Assembly: GCA_910579745.1 (NCBI GenBank)
Contig: CAJTVH010000030.1
Span: 906 to 35,352 of the forward strand
Source of the DNA: an uncultured Clostridia bacterium
GTDB lineage: Bacteria > Bacillota > Clostridia > Lachnospirales > CAG-274
Direction: 5' to 3'
Length of the DNA: 34,447 bases
Each line of letters starts with the position of its first letter. The stretch's first letter is position 1. The position numbers were made by a program, and so were the translations under genes. Below are positions 1 through 6,391 of this stretch, piece by piece. A model generated the notes under the pieces. That model worked only from the letters and a program-made list of their open reading frames with translations. It made no database searches and was not told where the DNA came from.

Positions 1-11
1 TACCTCTCTTA

Positions 12-641
12 TCATTTATCTTTTTCTTTCGCTTTCCAAAAAGATTTATATAGTGAGATAAGCCCCATTTCCCTTAAATAATCGACGAACTCCCCTATAA
101 TACTTAAAACAGGACGGCACTCATCACGTCTGTAAGTTTCTCTCCATACTTTGCTTCCGTTTGACACTATATACGTAAACTCTCTCGCTTCCGGCACAAG
201 TTCCATATACATAGGGTGCTGCGGACTGTCAAAAAATTTACCCGCTGAATAACTTCCCGAAAATTTAATGTCGCTTATCACTCCCGCCTTTAAACAATCA
301 AGTCTTCCGTAAAGTAAAAAGTCAATCCCCGAAACACTTACCTCTTTTGCCGCCGCAAGCTGAAACCGACCTCCTTTAACATCTCCGGCTACCTCTCTCG
401 CCGCCTCGTACCAATCGTTAGAGCTGTCTCCCTTGTCAAAACAAATATCAGTGACAAGACGCTCAAAATCTATGCCTTTTCGCATAGCCTCATTTGTTGG
501 TATAGGCTCCCGCCTAAGCGCCGACAGAAAATCATTTTCAGCTTTTTCCTGAAATTCCTCCGCCCTTTCCCCGTATCTCTCAAAATCGCTCCATTGATAT
601 TTCCACAAGGCAAGCAAGCTTTGCGTCATCAGGAAACGCAT
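12..641 (-). CDS. PD-(D/E)XK nuclease, RecB/Cas4-like phage exonuclease
   Basis: 209 aa. The central part carries the RecB-family nuclease signature: YGRLD (Asp115), then SDIKF (Asp124, Lys126) as the (D/E)xK pair, then a Gln141-x3-Tyr145 motif in QHPMY. The N-terminal GIDFERLV (residues 56-63) fits the first conserved helix of this family. Such proteins are metal-dependent DNA exonucleases, in phages usually part of recombination or replication. The start is set by GGGGGAG just upstream of the ATG at 641. The start overlaps the end of the AAA ATPase gene by 13 nt, so the two are probably translationally coupled and may work together on DNA ends. Which phage recombination subfamily it belongs to cannot be decided by eye. 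Confidence 0.75.
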   Translation of the reverse strand: MRFLMTQSLLALWKYQWSDFERYGERAEEFQEKAENDFLSALRREPIPTNEAMRKGIDFERLVTDICFDKGDSSNDWYEAAREVAGDVKGGRFQLAAAKEVSVSGIDFLLYGRLDCLKAGVISDIKFSGSYSAGKFFDSPQHPMYMELVPEAREFTYIVSNGSKVWRETYRRDECRPVLSIIGEFVDYLREMGLISLYKSFWKAKEKDK

Positions 642-1567
642 ATGTACTCCCCCTTTTCCTTATCAAACTTATAACCAAGTTCTTTAATTCTGTAGGAAAA
701 AAGATTTTTAGACTCTTTCTCAGATGTAAGGGCGTGCTCAAGGGTTTTCATACTCTCAACCGCCCTCGTCGCCTCTTCCGGCGTTGTTATGGCGGACACT
801 ATCCCTCTCGCCCGCTCCATTACACTTTCATACTCAGCCCGTACTTTCTCGACTTCCTCCGTCTCTCTCGCTATATTGTCACTGACTGCCTGGAACAGTT
901 TCGCCAGAAAGTTATTAGGCGTACCTGAACCCAGCTCAGGAACCGTATATATTCCCGTAATACCGTGGGTTCCCTTCGCGTAGTATCTCTCACAGTTTGA
1001 GAAGCCTATTACCCTTTTGTCTCCTCTCATTTCCATAAAACCGCCTAAATCCATCGGCTGCCACACATTGTCTTTTGTCTGTCCCTCAACAAGAAGCCTG
1101 AGTCTTGTGTTATCCCCCTCTTTCTCCTCTCTGGCGTGAAAAAGAACCACAATATGCTTGTTTAACTCGTAATAACAATAGTTCATCAATCTCTCGAACT
1201 CTCTCCCCACGGCCCCGTATCCCTTTAACGAGAGCGTTCCGTCACGCTGTCCGTTTTTCGTGTTCTGACGTATCGCCCAGCCCGCCATAAGTTTAATAAG
1301 CTGCCCGCCCGTGTCAAAAACCAGCGTGTCAAAATCTTTTATATTATCCGCCACAAGGTCTTTTTTCAGCTCCTCATAACTCTCAGGCTGTATAAATGGT
1401 TTTCTGTACATAGCCGGTACTCTGTCCATACCCCTGTCAACGTCTATATGCAGCGGATTGGGAGCTGATAACGCCGCCGTTGATTTCCCTATTCCCGGAT
1501 AACCAGCTATAAGTATTCTTACTTTCTTTTCTCTCACCGCTAAAGCGGAAGGCTGCTGAATAGCCAT
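629..1567 (-). CDS. Phage AAA/RecA-like ATPase (AAA_24 type)
   Basis: 312 aa. Walker A GYPGIGKST lies at residues 22-30 and a Walker B-like strand TLVFDTGG ends at Asp85. The layout, with a P-loop close to the N terminus followed by DVDRG near residue 44, matches the phage nucleotide-binding proteins of the AAA_24 group. That group includes Sak4-like single-strand annealing or recombination ATPases. The C-terminal third (about 230-312) is charged and helical. The gene has a good AGGAGAAAG site before the ATG at 1567 and overlaps the downstream nuclease gene. An ATPase and RecB-like nuclease side by side suggests a phage recombination or replication module. The annealing role is an inference; ATP binding is well supported. 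Confidence 0.75.
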   Translation of the reverse strand: MAIQQPSALAVREKKVRILIAGYPGIGKSTAALSAPNPLHIDVDRGMDRVPAMYRKPFIQPESYEELKKDLVADNIKDFDTLVFDTGGQLIKLMAGWAIRQNTKNGQRDGTLSLKGYGAVGREFERLMNYCYYELNKHIVVLFHAREEKEGDNTRLRLLVEGQTKDNVWQPMDLGGFMEMRGDKRVIGFSNCERYYAKGTHGITGIYTVPELGSGTPNNFLAKLFQAVSDNIARETEEVEKVRAEYESVMERARGIVSAITTPEEATRAVESMKTLEHALTSEKESKNLFSYRIKELGYKFDKEKGEYICVS

Positions 1568-1717
1568 AAAATCTTTCTCCTTTCACTCTTGACAAACAAC
1601 AAGTTTTATGATATTTTTAATAAAACAATTTATGAGAGTTAAATACTTTTATCAGCCCCTTTACAAATAATTATTAACGTTATTTCAGATATGACTGTTA
1701 AGATGTGTATTTATTTT

Positions 1718-1799
1718 GTAAACCGCCTGATACGGTTCACGGATTTATTATCGTGGTTTAAATCCACAGACGCCCCTTTCGGGGCGTTTCGCCGTTTAC
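1718..1799. other. Structured GC-rich intergenic region
   Basis: The 280-bp gap between the ATPase gene and the next upstream gene has no ORF. It holds a strong hairpin, ACGCCCC (1770-1776) with GGGGCGT (1781-1787) around a TTTC loop. It also holds an outer pair GTAAAC (1718-1723)/GTTTAC (1794-1799), and two mutually exclusive helices sharing G1741: CACG/CGTG (1738-1741/1752-1755) and GGATTTA/TAAATCC (1741-1747/1759-1765). No U-run follows on the minus strand, so it is not a simple terminator for the operon. It could be an attenuator, a processed leader or a DNA-level site. Confidence 0.4.
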
Positions 1800-1847
1800 G
1801 GCTCATCAGTATGGCTTTTTCCACGCTTTAAAATATTTTTAACTCCC

Positions 1848-2027
1848 CTATTGGCTTACCGCCTCTTTATAGCTTACACATCTCTCGCAAAACGGCTCGC
1901 CGTTTATGTCATAGTACATATCGCCCTCATATATCTCCTCATCACAGGCGGAACATTTGAATACCGCCCCGCCCATACAGCTCATACACCCTGTACATTC
2001 CCCTCCGGATATACAATACAGCGCCAT
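1848..2027 (-). CDS. Small Cys-rich (zinc-ribbon-like) phage protein
   Basis: 59 aa from the ATG at 2027. That start has GGAGG (complement of 2036-2040) at ideal spacing; a longer reading from 2084 lacks such a site. Cysteines occur as C-x6-C-x2-C-x2-C near the N terminus, then CSACDEEIYEGD and a final CERC, which looks like one or two zinc-binding knuckles. The start lies just inside the end of the upstream coiled-coil gene (stop at 2044), with its ribosome site inside that gene's last codons, so translation is probably coupled. Function unknown; small treble-clef or LIM-like proteins are common in phage early regions. Confidence 0.6.
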   Translation of the reverse strand: MALYCISGGECTGCMSCMGGAVFKCSACDEEIYEGDMYYDINGEPFCERCVSYKEAVSQ

Positions 2028-2043
2028 TTTACCCGCCTCCAAT

Positions 2044-2310
2044 CTATACAAAAACAACCTTTTGCTCATCTGGAATATTTTCACGTTTTACCGCTGTATT
2101 CTCAATTCCAATAAGTTCTTCTTTTCCTTCTTCCGAATCCAGCTCCAAAAGCTTTTGAAGCTTCTCATTCTGCTCTTTAAACGCTCTCATCTCAGTCACG
2201 GCGCAATTATAATCAAGCTGAAACTTCCGCGCCTCCTTGTTTATGGCTTTACATATTTTCCTTAACGTATCCACGTCATCAACCGTATCTATTAATTTCT
2301 CAATTTCCAT
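2044..2310 (-). CDS. Small coiled-coil phage protein, unknown function
   Basis: 88 aa. A strong AGGAGG lies eight bases before the ATG at 2310. The protein is highly charged and almost entirely predicted helical, with a heptad-like stretch from about residue 20 to 65 (MRAFKEQNEKLQKLLEL), suggesting a coiled coil. There are no catalytic motifs, cysteines or membrane segments. It is the upstream partner of the Cys-rich gene at 1848-2027. I do not recognise the family. Confidence 0.6.
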   Translation of the reverse strand: MEIEKLIDTVDDVDTLRKICKAINKEARKFQLDYNCAVTEMRAFKEQNEKLQKLLELDSEEGKEELIGIENTAVKRENIPDEQKVVFV

Positions 2311-2360
2311 TTGCTTTTCCTCCTAAAATATGATATTATAAATTTGATTTAATATTTCTT

Positions 2361-2405
2361 ATCCCCCTTTGACGGTTTCCTCCGTTTACTTTTGGGGGAT
2401 TTTTT
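2361..2405 (+). terminator. Hairpin with T-run, terminator-like on the plus strand
   Basis: ATCCCCC (2361-2367) pairs with GGGGGAT (2394-2400), with an inner ACGG/CCGT hairpin, followed by five T on the plus strand. It sits in the gap downstream of the minus-strand gene ending at 2415. On the minus strand no U-run follows, so its orientation is odd for the local genes. Confidence 0.35.
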
Positions 2406-2414
2406 ATTTCCCAT

Positions 2415-2561
2415 TCAGTTTCGCTTTTCTTTATCCCATTTAACATAGTACCTCCTTTTGCCAGCCTTTTTTACCGCTTTAGGCTTCTCTAACATATCTA
2501 TAAGCCAGCTAATCACTCCAACTATCGACAAGGTACCTAAAATCAGACATACAAGTTCCAT
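2415..2561 (-). CDS. Small single-pass membrane protein (48 aa)
   Basis: A short gene read directly from the sequence. The ATG is at 2561, preceded by GGAGGAG about nine bases upstream, and the TGA is at 2415-2417. The product starts MELVCLILGTLSIVGVISWL, one clear transmembrane helix, followed by a basic tail (KPKAVKKAGKRRYYVKW). Its start overlaps the stop region of the upstream 94-aa gene (stop 2567-2569), as expected for coupled phage genes. Function unknown. A small inner-membrane protein in a phage early operon could be a moron or host-takeover factor, but nothing shows this directly. Confidence 0.55.
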   Translation of the reverse strand: MELVCLILGTLSIVGVISWLIDMLEKPKAVKKAGKRRYYVKWDKEKRN

Positions 2562-2566
2562 TTTTT

Positions 2567-2851
2567 CTACTCCTCCTCTCTGTTTACAGTCTCACACATA
2601 AAGCACTCACCCCTGTAATACCATTTCCCGCCGATATTCTCAAACGTTATATATGTTGCTCTCATACACCCTTTTATCTCATCAAAAATATGATTACAAG
2701 GCTCTCCGCACTGCGCTAATCTATTTTTTAGATAAGCCGCCGGAACAATATTAATAAAATAATCAATCATCTCCTCATTAACCTCTTCCCCAACAGCGCA
2801 AAATTTTGAAAAACTCATCCCACTCTTTTTCCAATCCGCTAAACTTCTCAT
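2567..2851 (-). CDS. Hypothetical phage protein with C-terminal Cys pair
   Basis: 94 aa. It overlaps the upstream 305-aa gene by 4 nt (ATGA), typical of translational coupling. The N-terminal half is helical; a middle CGEPCNHIFDEIKGCMRA and a late ECFMCETV supply cysteines and a histidine that could bind a metal. I do not recognise a family. Its position in an unbroken minus-strand operon between the 305-aa protein and a small membrane protein supports it being real. Confidence 0.55.
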   Translation of the reverse strand: MRSLADWKKSGMSFSKFCAVGEEVNEEMIDYFINIVPAAYLKNRLAQCGEPCNHIFDEIKGCMRATYITFENIGGKWYYRGECFMCETVNREEE

Positions 2852-3765
2852 AGTTCAACCTCCTTTCTCTCTAATTCCCTAAACACTTTCGCCGCTGAAT
2901 ATTTAGCATTCTCCGTAAGCTGTCTTTGCCAGCACACATTCTTTGGGCTCCACTTAAACCCATTACTTTTAAGAATATCCCTTACCTCAGGTTCAGGCTT
3001 TCCCTCAAATATCAGCTGCAATCTCATAAGTTCTGTGTTTTCAACCACTTTAAAAAAACGATTTTCTTTCTCGCAAGTACCATCTTCTTTTACTCTCAGC
3101 AGTTCATCGAGACGTTTTTTTGTATTTTTAATAACAGCGTTATTATTTGATAACTGAAAACTCATAAATGGCTTATTCTCGTAATGATAATTACTTATCA
3201 TTTCCGCCTTTAAAATTTCAATCTGCTTTGACGTTAGTTCAGGGCACCCGTCTAAAGTTTTGTTTTTACGGTAATAAGCGTTAACCGCTTTCATTTTTGC
3301 CTGTTCCGCCTCCAGCTTATTGATTTTATCTCTTAAAAGCTCAATGGCATTCTCATCACTTGATAAAATCGGCTGTTCCATAGTAAGAAGATTTTTAATT
3401 TTTTTAGCGTAATCATCAAGATACTGCCATTCTTTATTTAATGACTCTCTGCGGTTATTCTGCTTTTTCTTCTTGTTTATGGGAAAATTTGCTGGACCTG
3501 AAATCATCACACTTGGGCAGCTCGCCTCATTCCTGTAATAAGCGTTATAATACTCAGCGAGTTTACGGCTGTATCTGTCCGCCATTCCCTCCGCTTTCTC
3601 AGCTAAATGCGGCTTTTCCTCCTTTATTCTCTCAACCGTCTTATAAGCCTCGTCTACACATCTTTTGTATTCTCTCGAGGCGCTTCCCTCCTCATAATCT
3701 CTAAATGAATTTACATCATTAGCGAGCCTCGCCATTTTCTCATTAATCTCATAATATTTCGGCAA
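2848..3765 (-). CDS. Large charged phage/plasmid-type protein, unknown function
   Basis: 305 aa, helical and strongly charged. The region around residues 75-110 contains ASCPSVMISGPANFPINKK, a conserved-looking motif I associate with phage and plasmid proteins of the DUF3560-like group. The C terminus (about 250-295) contains LKSNGFKWSPKNVCWQRQL followed by AKYSA, a small domain often attached to the ends of phage and conjugative-element proteins. No enzymatic motif is visible. It probably starts at the ATG at 3765 and is translationally coupled to the 94-aa gene downstream. A role in early phage DNA transactions is plausible but inferred from context only. Confidence 0.6.
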   Translation of the reverse strand: MPKYYEINEKMARLANDVNSFRDYEEGSASREYKRCVDEAYKTVERIKEEKPHLAEKAEGMADRYSRKLAEYYNAYYRNEASCPSVMISGPANFPINKKKKQNNRRESLNKEWQYLDDYAKKIKNLLTMEQPILSSDENAIELLRDKINKLEAEQAKMKAVNAYYRKNKTLDGCPELTSKQIEILKAEMISNYHYENKPFMSFQLSNNNAVIKNTKKRLDELLRVKEDGTCEKENRFFKVVENTELMRLQLIFEGKPEPEVRDILKSNGFKWSPKNVCWQRQLTENAKYSAAKVFRELERKEVEL

Positions 3766-3803
3766 CCTATTTACCCCCTTAAATTTTTAACTGTTTAACA
3801 ACC

Positions 3804-4022
3804 TCACGCCATCACAATCTCATAGCCTGTCCTATCGTCATACTCCACAGCACAGTAGAAATTATCCTCACCGTGGTATAAACGAGGTATCCTGCAATCC
3901 TCACAAACACAGCCGCTGTCAACCCTCTTTATACCGTCCTGTCCGAGTCTTGCCGAAACAGCGTCCCGCAATAAATGCGCTACCTCCGCCGATTTCGTTA
4001 TGTAAATTTTATAGCCCGTCAT
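3804..4022 (-). CDS. Hypothetical small protein
   Basis: 72 aa from the ATG at 4022, preceded by AAAGGAGA; a longer version from 4046 has no ribosome site. It begins MTGYKIYITKSAEVAHLLRDAV and contains DSGCVCEDCR, a possible metal knuckle. It lies between the excisionase-like gene and the 305-aa gene in the minus-strand early operon. I do not recognise the family. Confidence 0.5.
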   Translation of the reverse strand: MTGYKIYITKSAEVAHLLRDAVSARLGQDGIKRVDSGCVCEDCRIPRLYHGEDNFYCAVEYDDRTGYEIVMA

Positions 4023-4050
4023 TTCCCTATCTCTCCTTTCCACCATACAA

Positions 4051-4248
4051 TTAAACTTTAATTTTATTATCCTGTTTCTGAAGCCATAATATAAACGCGT
4101 CTTTCGCTATAAGCATTCGCTTTCCAATACAAAATGACGGGAAATCTTCTGAACGGAATAAATTATACACAGAAGCCTTACTTATTCCTAAAATCTCTTT
4201 AACAATCTTAACGTTAAGTACAAGCGGCAAATCTTCAAAATTAGTCAT
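4051..4248 (-). CDS. Helix-turn-helix excisionase-like DNA-binding protein
   Basis: 65 aa from the ATG at 4248, set by GAGGAGGTGG just upstream. The sequence LVLNVKIVKEILGISKASVY followed by NLFRSEDFPSFCIGKRMLIA is the winged HTH_17/MerR-like fold found in phage excisionases and small regulators: HTH, then the wing with P-x-x-x-I-G-K-R. Such proteins bend DNA for excision or activate early promoters. It follows two small regulator genes in the same direction and is far from the integrase, so it could be an early regulator rather than the true Xis. Confidence 0.7.
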   Translation of the reverse strand: MTNFEDLPLVLNVKIVKEILGISKASVYNLFRSEDFPSFCIGKRMLIAKDAFILWLQKQDNKIKV

Positions 4249-4281
4249 AATAACCACCTCCTCAAACACTAAATTTACTCA

Positions 4282-4461
4282 TTAACTTTTACTTTTTAAA
4301 AAACTACTAATAATCTCATTTGTATTATTACTAACCTTGTCAAGTAACTCTACTACCTCTTTTTCGTCAATCCCCGCCACCGTCAAAATATCTTCTGATG
4401 TGAATATCGCCGTGCTGTCTTTTATCGCCTCAGCAAGAAGCACCTCTCTTTTATCTGCCAT
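4282..4461 (-). CDS. Small helical protein after the switch XRE gene
   Basis: 59 aa from the ATG at 4461, which has GGGAGTG upstream and overlaps the end of the XRE gene (stop at 4451). It begins MADKREVLLAEAIKDSTAIF and is acidic and helical, without recognisable motifs. Overlap and spacing make it the second gene of the rightmost early operon, expressed from the same repressed promoter. Function unknown. Confidence 0.5.
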   Translation of the reverse strand: MADKREVLLAEAIKDSTAIFTSEDILTVAGIDEKEVVELLDKVSNNTNEIISSFLKSKS

Positions 4462-4660
4462 TTGAGACACTCCCTTTTTCATTGATAATAGCGATTATCC
4501 TCGACCTTATATCAATCCCCTCTTTTTTGTCATTAAGTATTTCGCTTATATAAGCTTCACTTACCCCCGTTCTTTCAGCAAGTTCAATTTGTTTCATTCC
4601 AATGTCAATCAGCTTTTTCTTTACATAATTTCCAAAGCTTTCATTCTGAACTTCCAGCAT
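4451..4660 (-). CDS. XRE-family HTH protein, Cro-like, switch A
   Basis: 69 aa from the ATG at 4660 (AGGAGG eight bases upstream; the longer start at 4684 has none). The body is one HTH_3 domain: KKLIDIGMKQIELAERTGVSE and AYISEILNDKK form helices 2-4. It is clearly paralogous to the 5494-5694 protein (shared KK-x-L-x-DIGM-x-Q-x-ELA). It is divergent from the repressor at 4886 and expressed from a consensus promoter containing a palindromic operator, so it occupies the Cro position of a phage switch. Cro activity itself is inferred. Confidence 0.75.
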   Translation of the reverse strand: MLEVQNESFGNYVKKKLIDIGMKQIELAERTGVSEAYISEILNDKKEGIDIRSRIIAIINEKGSVSNGR

Positions 4661-4814
4661 TATGAATACCTCCTTTTCAATCAAATTATTTTGTGATAAA
4701 ATAATATAATAAGTTAATTTTTTCGCTGTACCGCAAAGAAATATGCTATTTAACAGCTCTTTTCCTTTTGATTTATTTTTTTATAACTTCCAGCGAATTT
4801 ATTAGCTTAGTTAT

Positions 4815-4868
4815 ATTATAGTTCTAAAAAACAGAATTGTCAACACCTAAATTCTATTTTTTAGAATT
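4815..4868. promoter_or_regulatory. Switch A control region: consensus promoter with two palindromic operators
   Basis: On the minus strand, TTGACA (4843-4838), a 17-bp spacer and TATAAT (4820-4815) form a perfect promoter for the 4660 gene and early operon. Two sites of form TTCT-N7-AGAA lie at 4822-4836, exactly inside the promoter spacer, and at 4852-4866, the core of a longer perfect palindrome at 4850-4868 (AATTCTA/TAGAATT). Their centres are 30 bp apart. The second lies over the likely -10 region for the plus-strand repressor (TTGTCA at 4837-4842). This fits repression of early genes plus autoregulation. Confidence 0.75.
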
Positions 4869-4885
4869 TATTTTAGGAGGTTCTT

Positions 4886-5209
4886 ATGTTTTACAACCAA
4901 TTAGAAAAATTATGTAGAAATAATAACACTACTCCAACTTCTTTTATTAAAGAACTTGGTTACAGTAGTTCTAAAATTACTGCTTGGAAAAATGGCTCAA
5001 TTCCAAAATATGAAATTCTTAATAAAATATCTGAATACTTCTGTGTACCTATAAGTTATTTATTTGAAGAAAGTAATCAAGAAATAAATTTTTACCATTT
5101 ACCACCCGACCAACAAGAACTACTCGACCTCTACAATCAACTTGACCCAATAAAGCAAGCCGAATTTAAAGGTGAGCTTAAAGGATACCTTAAAGCTAAA
5201 AACAGCTAA
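4886..5209 (+). CDS. XRE-family CI-like repressor, switch A
   Basis: 107 aa; AGGAGG lies just before the ATG. Residues 1-60 form an HTH_3 domain (SFIKELGYSSSKITAWKNG, then EILNKISEYFCVPISYLFEE), ending in the usual YLFEE boundary. The short C-terminal tail (LPPDQQELLDLYNQLDPIKQ) is the dimerisation-type helix common in small Firmicutes phage repressors. There is no LexA/S24 protease domain, so induction would not be through self-cleavage. It faces a divergent promoter carrying two matching operators and is the likely repressor of the early operon to the left. Confidence 0.8.
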   Translation: MFYNQLEKLCRNNNTTPTSFIKELGYSSSKITAWKNGSIPKYEILNKISEYFCVPISYLFEESNQEINFYHLPPDQQELLDLYNQLDPIKQAEFKGELKGYLKAKNS

Positions 5210-5239
5210 TAACATACTAAAATTAATTAATGTTTTCTC

Positions 5240-5266
5240 AAGCTGTTACTTGAAAGGTAACAGCTT
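5240..5266. repeat. 10-bp inverted repeat after repressor A
   Basis: AAGCTGTTAC (5240-5249) pairs with GTAACAGCTT (5257-5266) around a 7-nt loop. It lies between the repressor A stop and the broken early gene, whose last codons it overlaps. It lacks a T-run on either strand, so it is only a weak terminator candidate. Confidence 0.4.
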
Positions 5267-5455
5267 AGTCAACTTAAACCAAGCCTTTTTAGTGCGTAAA
5301 ACTCGACTTACCCTACCCGCAACAGTTATTTTTCCGTCAGATTTCAGTTCTTCATTAAGTCTTCTGATTACTCCATAAGAAAAACTCTTTGAAACACCGC
5401 CTAATAACTCCTACATTTCCTCAACGCCGATAAATCTTTCGTTTGGCTTTCTCAT
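5246..5455 (-). pseudogene. Broken excisionase/AlpA-like HTH gene with in-frame TAG
   Basis: Reading the minus strand from the ATG at 5455 gives MRKPNERFIGVEEM, a TAG stop (5413-5411), then an uninterrupted frame ELLGGVSKSFSYGVIRRLNE through KSDGKITVAGRVSR to a TAA at 5246. The combined 69 codons match the small Firmicutes excisionase/regulator type (GVEE-x2-ELLGxS-x5-IRRLNEEL-x8-GRV). One nonsense codon inactivates it unless suppressed. It is the next early gene downstream of the switch B Cro-like gene, so it looks like the stump of an early operon cut short by switch A. Confidence 0.55.
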
Positions 5456-5493
5456 TCTCACCACTTCCCTATAAAAATTTTTAAATTAATATT

Positions 5494-5694
5494 TTAAATA
5501 CCTTTTAATGCCTCATTAACTATAAAAAGTATTTTCTTTCTTGTCTCAATCGCTTCCTTTTTCCCTCTAAGCACCTGGCTCAAAAAACCGGTGCTTACTC
5601 CTACTTTTGCCGCAAGTTCCGCCTGTTGCATTCCAATATCAAGAAGTGCCTTTTTTACTTCTATTCCAAAATTTTTACTCTCTAAAATTATCAA
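5494..5694 (-). CDS. XRE-family HTH protein, Cro-like, switch B
   Basis: 66 aa, starting with TTG at 5694; AAGGAGG (complement of 5705-5710) lies about ten bases upstream and no in-frame ATG is nearby. The HTH_3 core is KKALLDIGMQQAELAAKVG followed by VSTGFLSQVLRGKK. It is a diverged paralogue of the switch A protein at 4451-4660. It is transcribed away from the repressor at 5972 and preceded by a leader with a 20-bp inverted repeat. By position it is the Cro-like protein of a second switch whose downstream early genes are gone apart from one nonsense-mutated remnant. Confidence 0.7.
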   Translation of the reverse strand: MIILESKNFGIEVKKALLDIGMQQAELAAKVGVSTGFLSQVLRGKKEAIETRKKILFIVNEALKGI

Positions 5695-5792
5695 TCCCTT
5701 TACGCCTCCTTATATGATATTTTGACAACTTTTTTAACAACTATTTTCTTTTTTACTTTTTTATGATAGAATAGTATCAAATAGCTAATAAA

Positions 5793-5879
5793 TTATCCAA
5801 AACTACAAAAAATTTTAAGTTAATACCAAGAACGCCAATTCTTAATTTACTTTGCTATTTTTTTGTAGTTTTGGGATAA
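5793..5879. repeat. 20-bp inverted repeat in the leader of switch B
   Basis: The arm at 5793-5812 (TTATCCAAAACTACAAAAAA) is matched by its complement at 5859-5879, with one extra G in the right arm and a 46-bp centre. It lies between the minus-strand promoter (5925-5897) and the TTG start at 5694, so the transcript would begin with a long hairpin. This may be an attenuator or stabilising leader. Switch A has no comparable repeat. Confidence 0.6.
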
Positions 5880-5896
5880 CTTCTTAGCTTAGTTGT

Positions 5897-5948
5897 ATTA
5901 TAATTGGATTTATTCCAAATGTCAACACGAATTTGTATTTTTTACAAA
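5897..5948. promoter_or_regulatory. Switch B control region: same skeleton, different operators
   Basis: On the minus strand, TTGACA (5925-5920), a 17-bp spacer and TATAAT (5902-5897) form a perfect promoter. A palindrome TTGGA-N5-TCCAA (5904-5918) fills the spacer, and a second, TTTGTA-N5-TACAAA (5932-5948), lies 29 bp away centre to centre. The flanking sequence TTAGCTTAGTT, then TATTATA, then TGTCAACAC is shared with switch A, but the operator half-sites have changed from TTCT/AGAA to TTGG/CCAA and TTGT/ACAA. Confidence 0.75.
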
Positions 5949-5971
5949 AACTTTTTTTAAGGAGTTTTTTT

Positions 5972-6391
5972 ATGAATTTTATCGATAGATTAACTATTCT
6001 ATTAAAAGAAAATAATATTACAGCTAAATCTTTAACACAAACTATCGGAATTAGTCAAACTTCTGTCTCAGACTGGAAAAGAGGAAAATCCTCACCATCA
6101 ATAAAAACATTAATCGATATATCAAAATTCTTCAATATATCTATTGATTGGCTCTTAACAGGAGAAATCTATTCGGAAAATATAGCCGTTTCTGGTAATG
6201 TATCTGGAAATAACAATATTGTAAATTCAAATCATAGTTCAGTCGTTGTCCGTAATGGACAAGAACACCCTCTTTCCGATGAAGTTTGCGAAATAATTAG
6301 GATTTATGAAGCTCTTGATGTACGCCGTCGTATAAAACTACTTAACACAGCATTTTCTTTGGAAGAAGAAACAAAAGGAGGTAATAACTAA
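5972..6391 (+). CDS. XRE-family CI-like repressor, switch B
   Basis: 139 aa from the ATG at 5972 (AAGGAG upstream; a longer reading from 5933 crosses the operator and has no ribosome site). Residues 1-65 form an HTH_3 domain ending DWLLTGE. A linker NIAVSGNVSGNNNIVNS with repeated Gly-Asn turns follows, as seen in many clostridial phage repressors, then a helical tail DEVCEIIRIYEALDVRRRIK. There is no self-cleavage domain. The stop codon overlaps the next ATG (TAATG), coupling it to the membrane protein gene. Its last 61 nt are duplicated at 7383-7443. Confidence 0.8.
   Translation: MNFIDRLTILLKENNITAKSLTQTIGISQTSVSDWKRGKSSPSIKTLIDISKFFNISIDWLLTGEIYSENIAVSGNVSGNNNIVNSNHSSVVVRNGQEHPLSDEVCEIIRIYEALDVRRRIKLLNTAFSLEEETKGGNN

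Noticed and set aside
1848..2084. 78-codon reading of the Cys-rich gene
   Set aside because: The longer start has no ribosome site and overlaps the upstream gene; the ATG at 2027 has an ideal GGAGG.
4822..5948. CRISPR-like short repeats
   Set aside because: The repeated palindromes number two per switch and sit on promoters; they are operators. No regularly spaced array occurs in the window.
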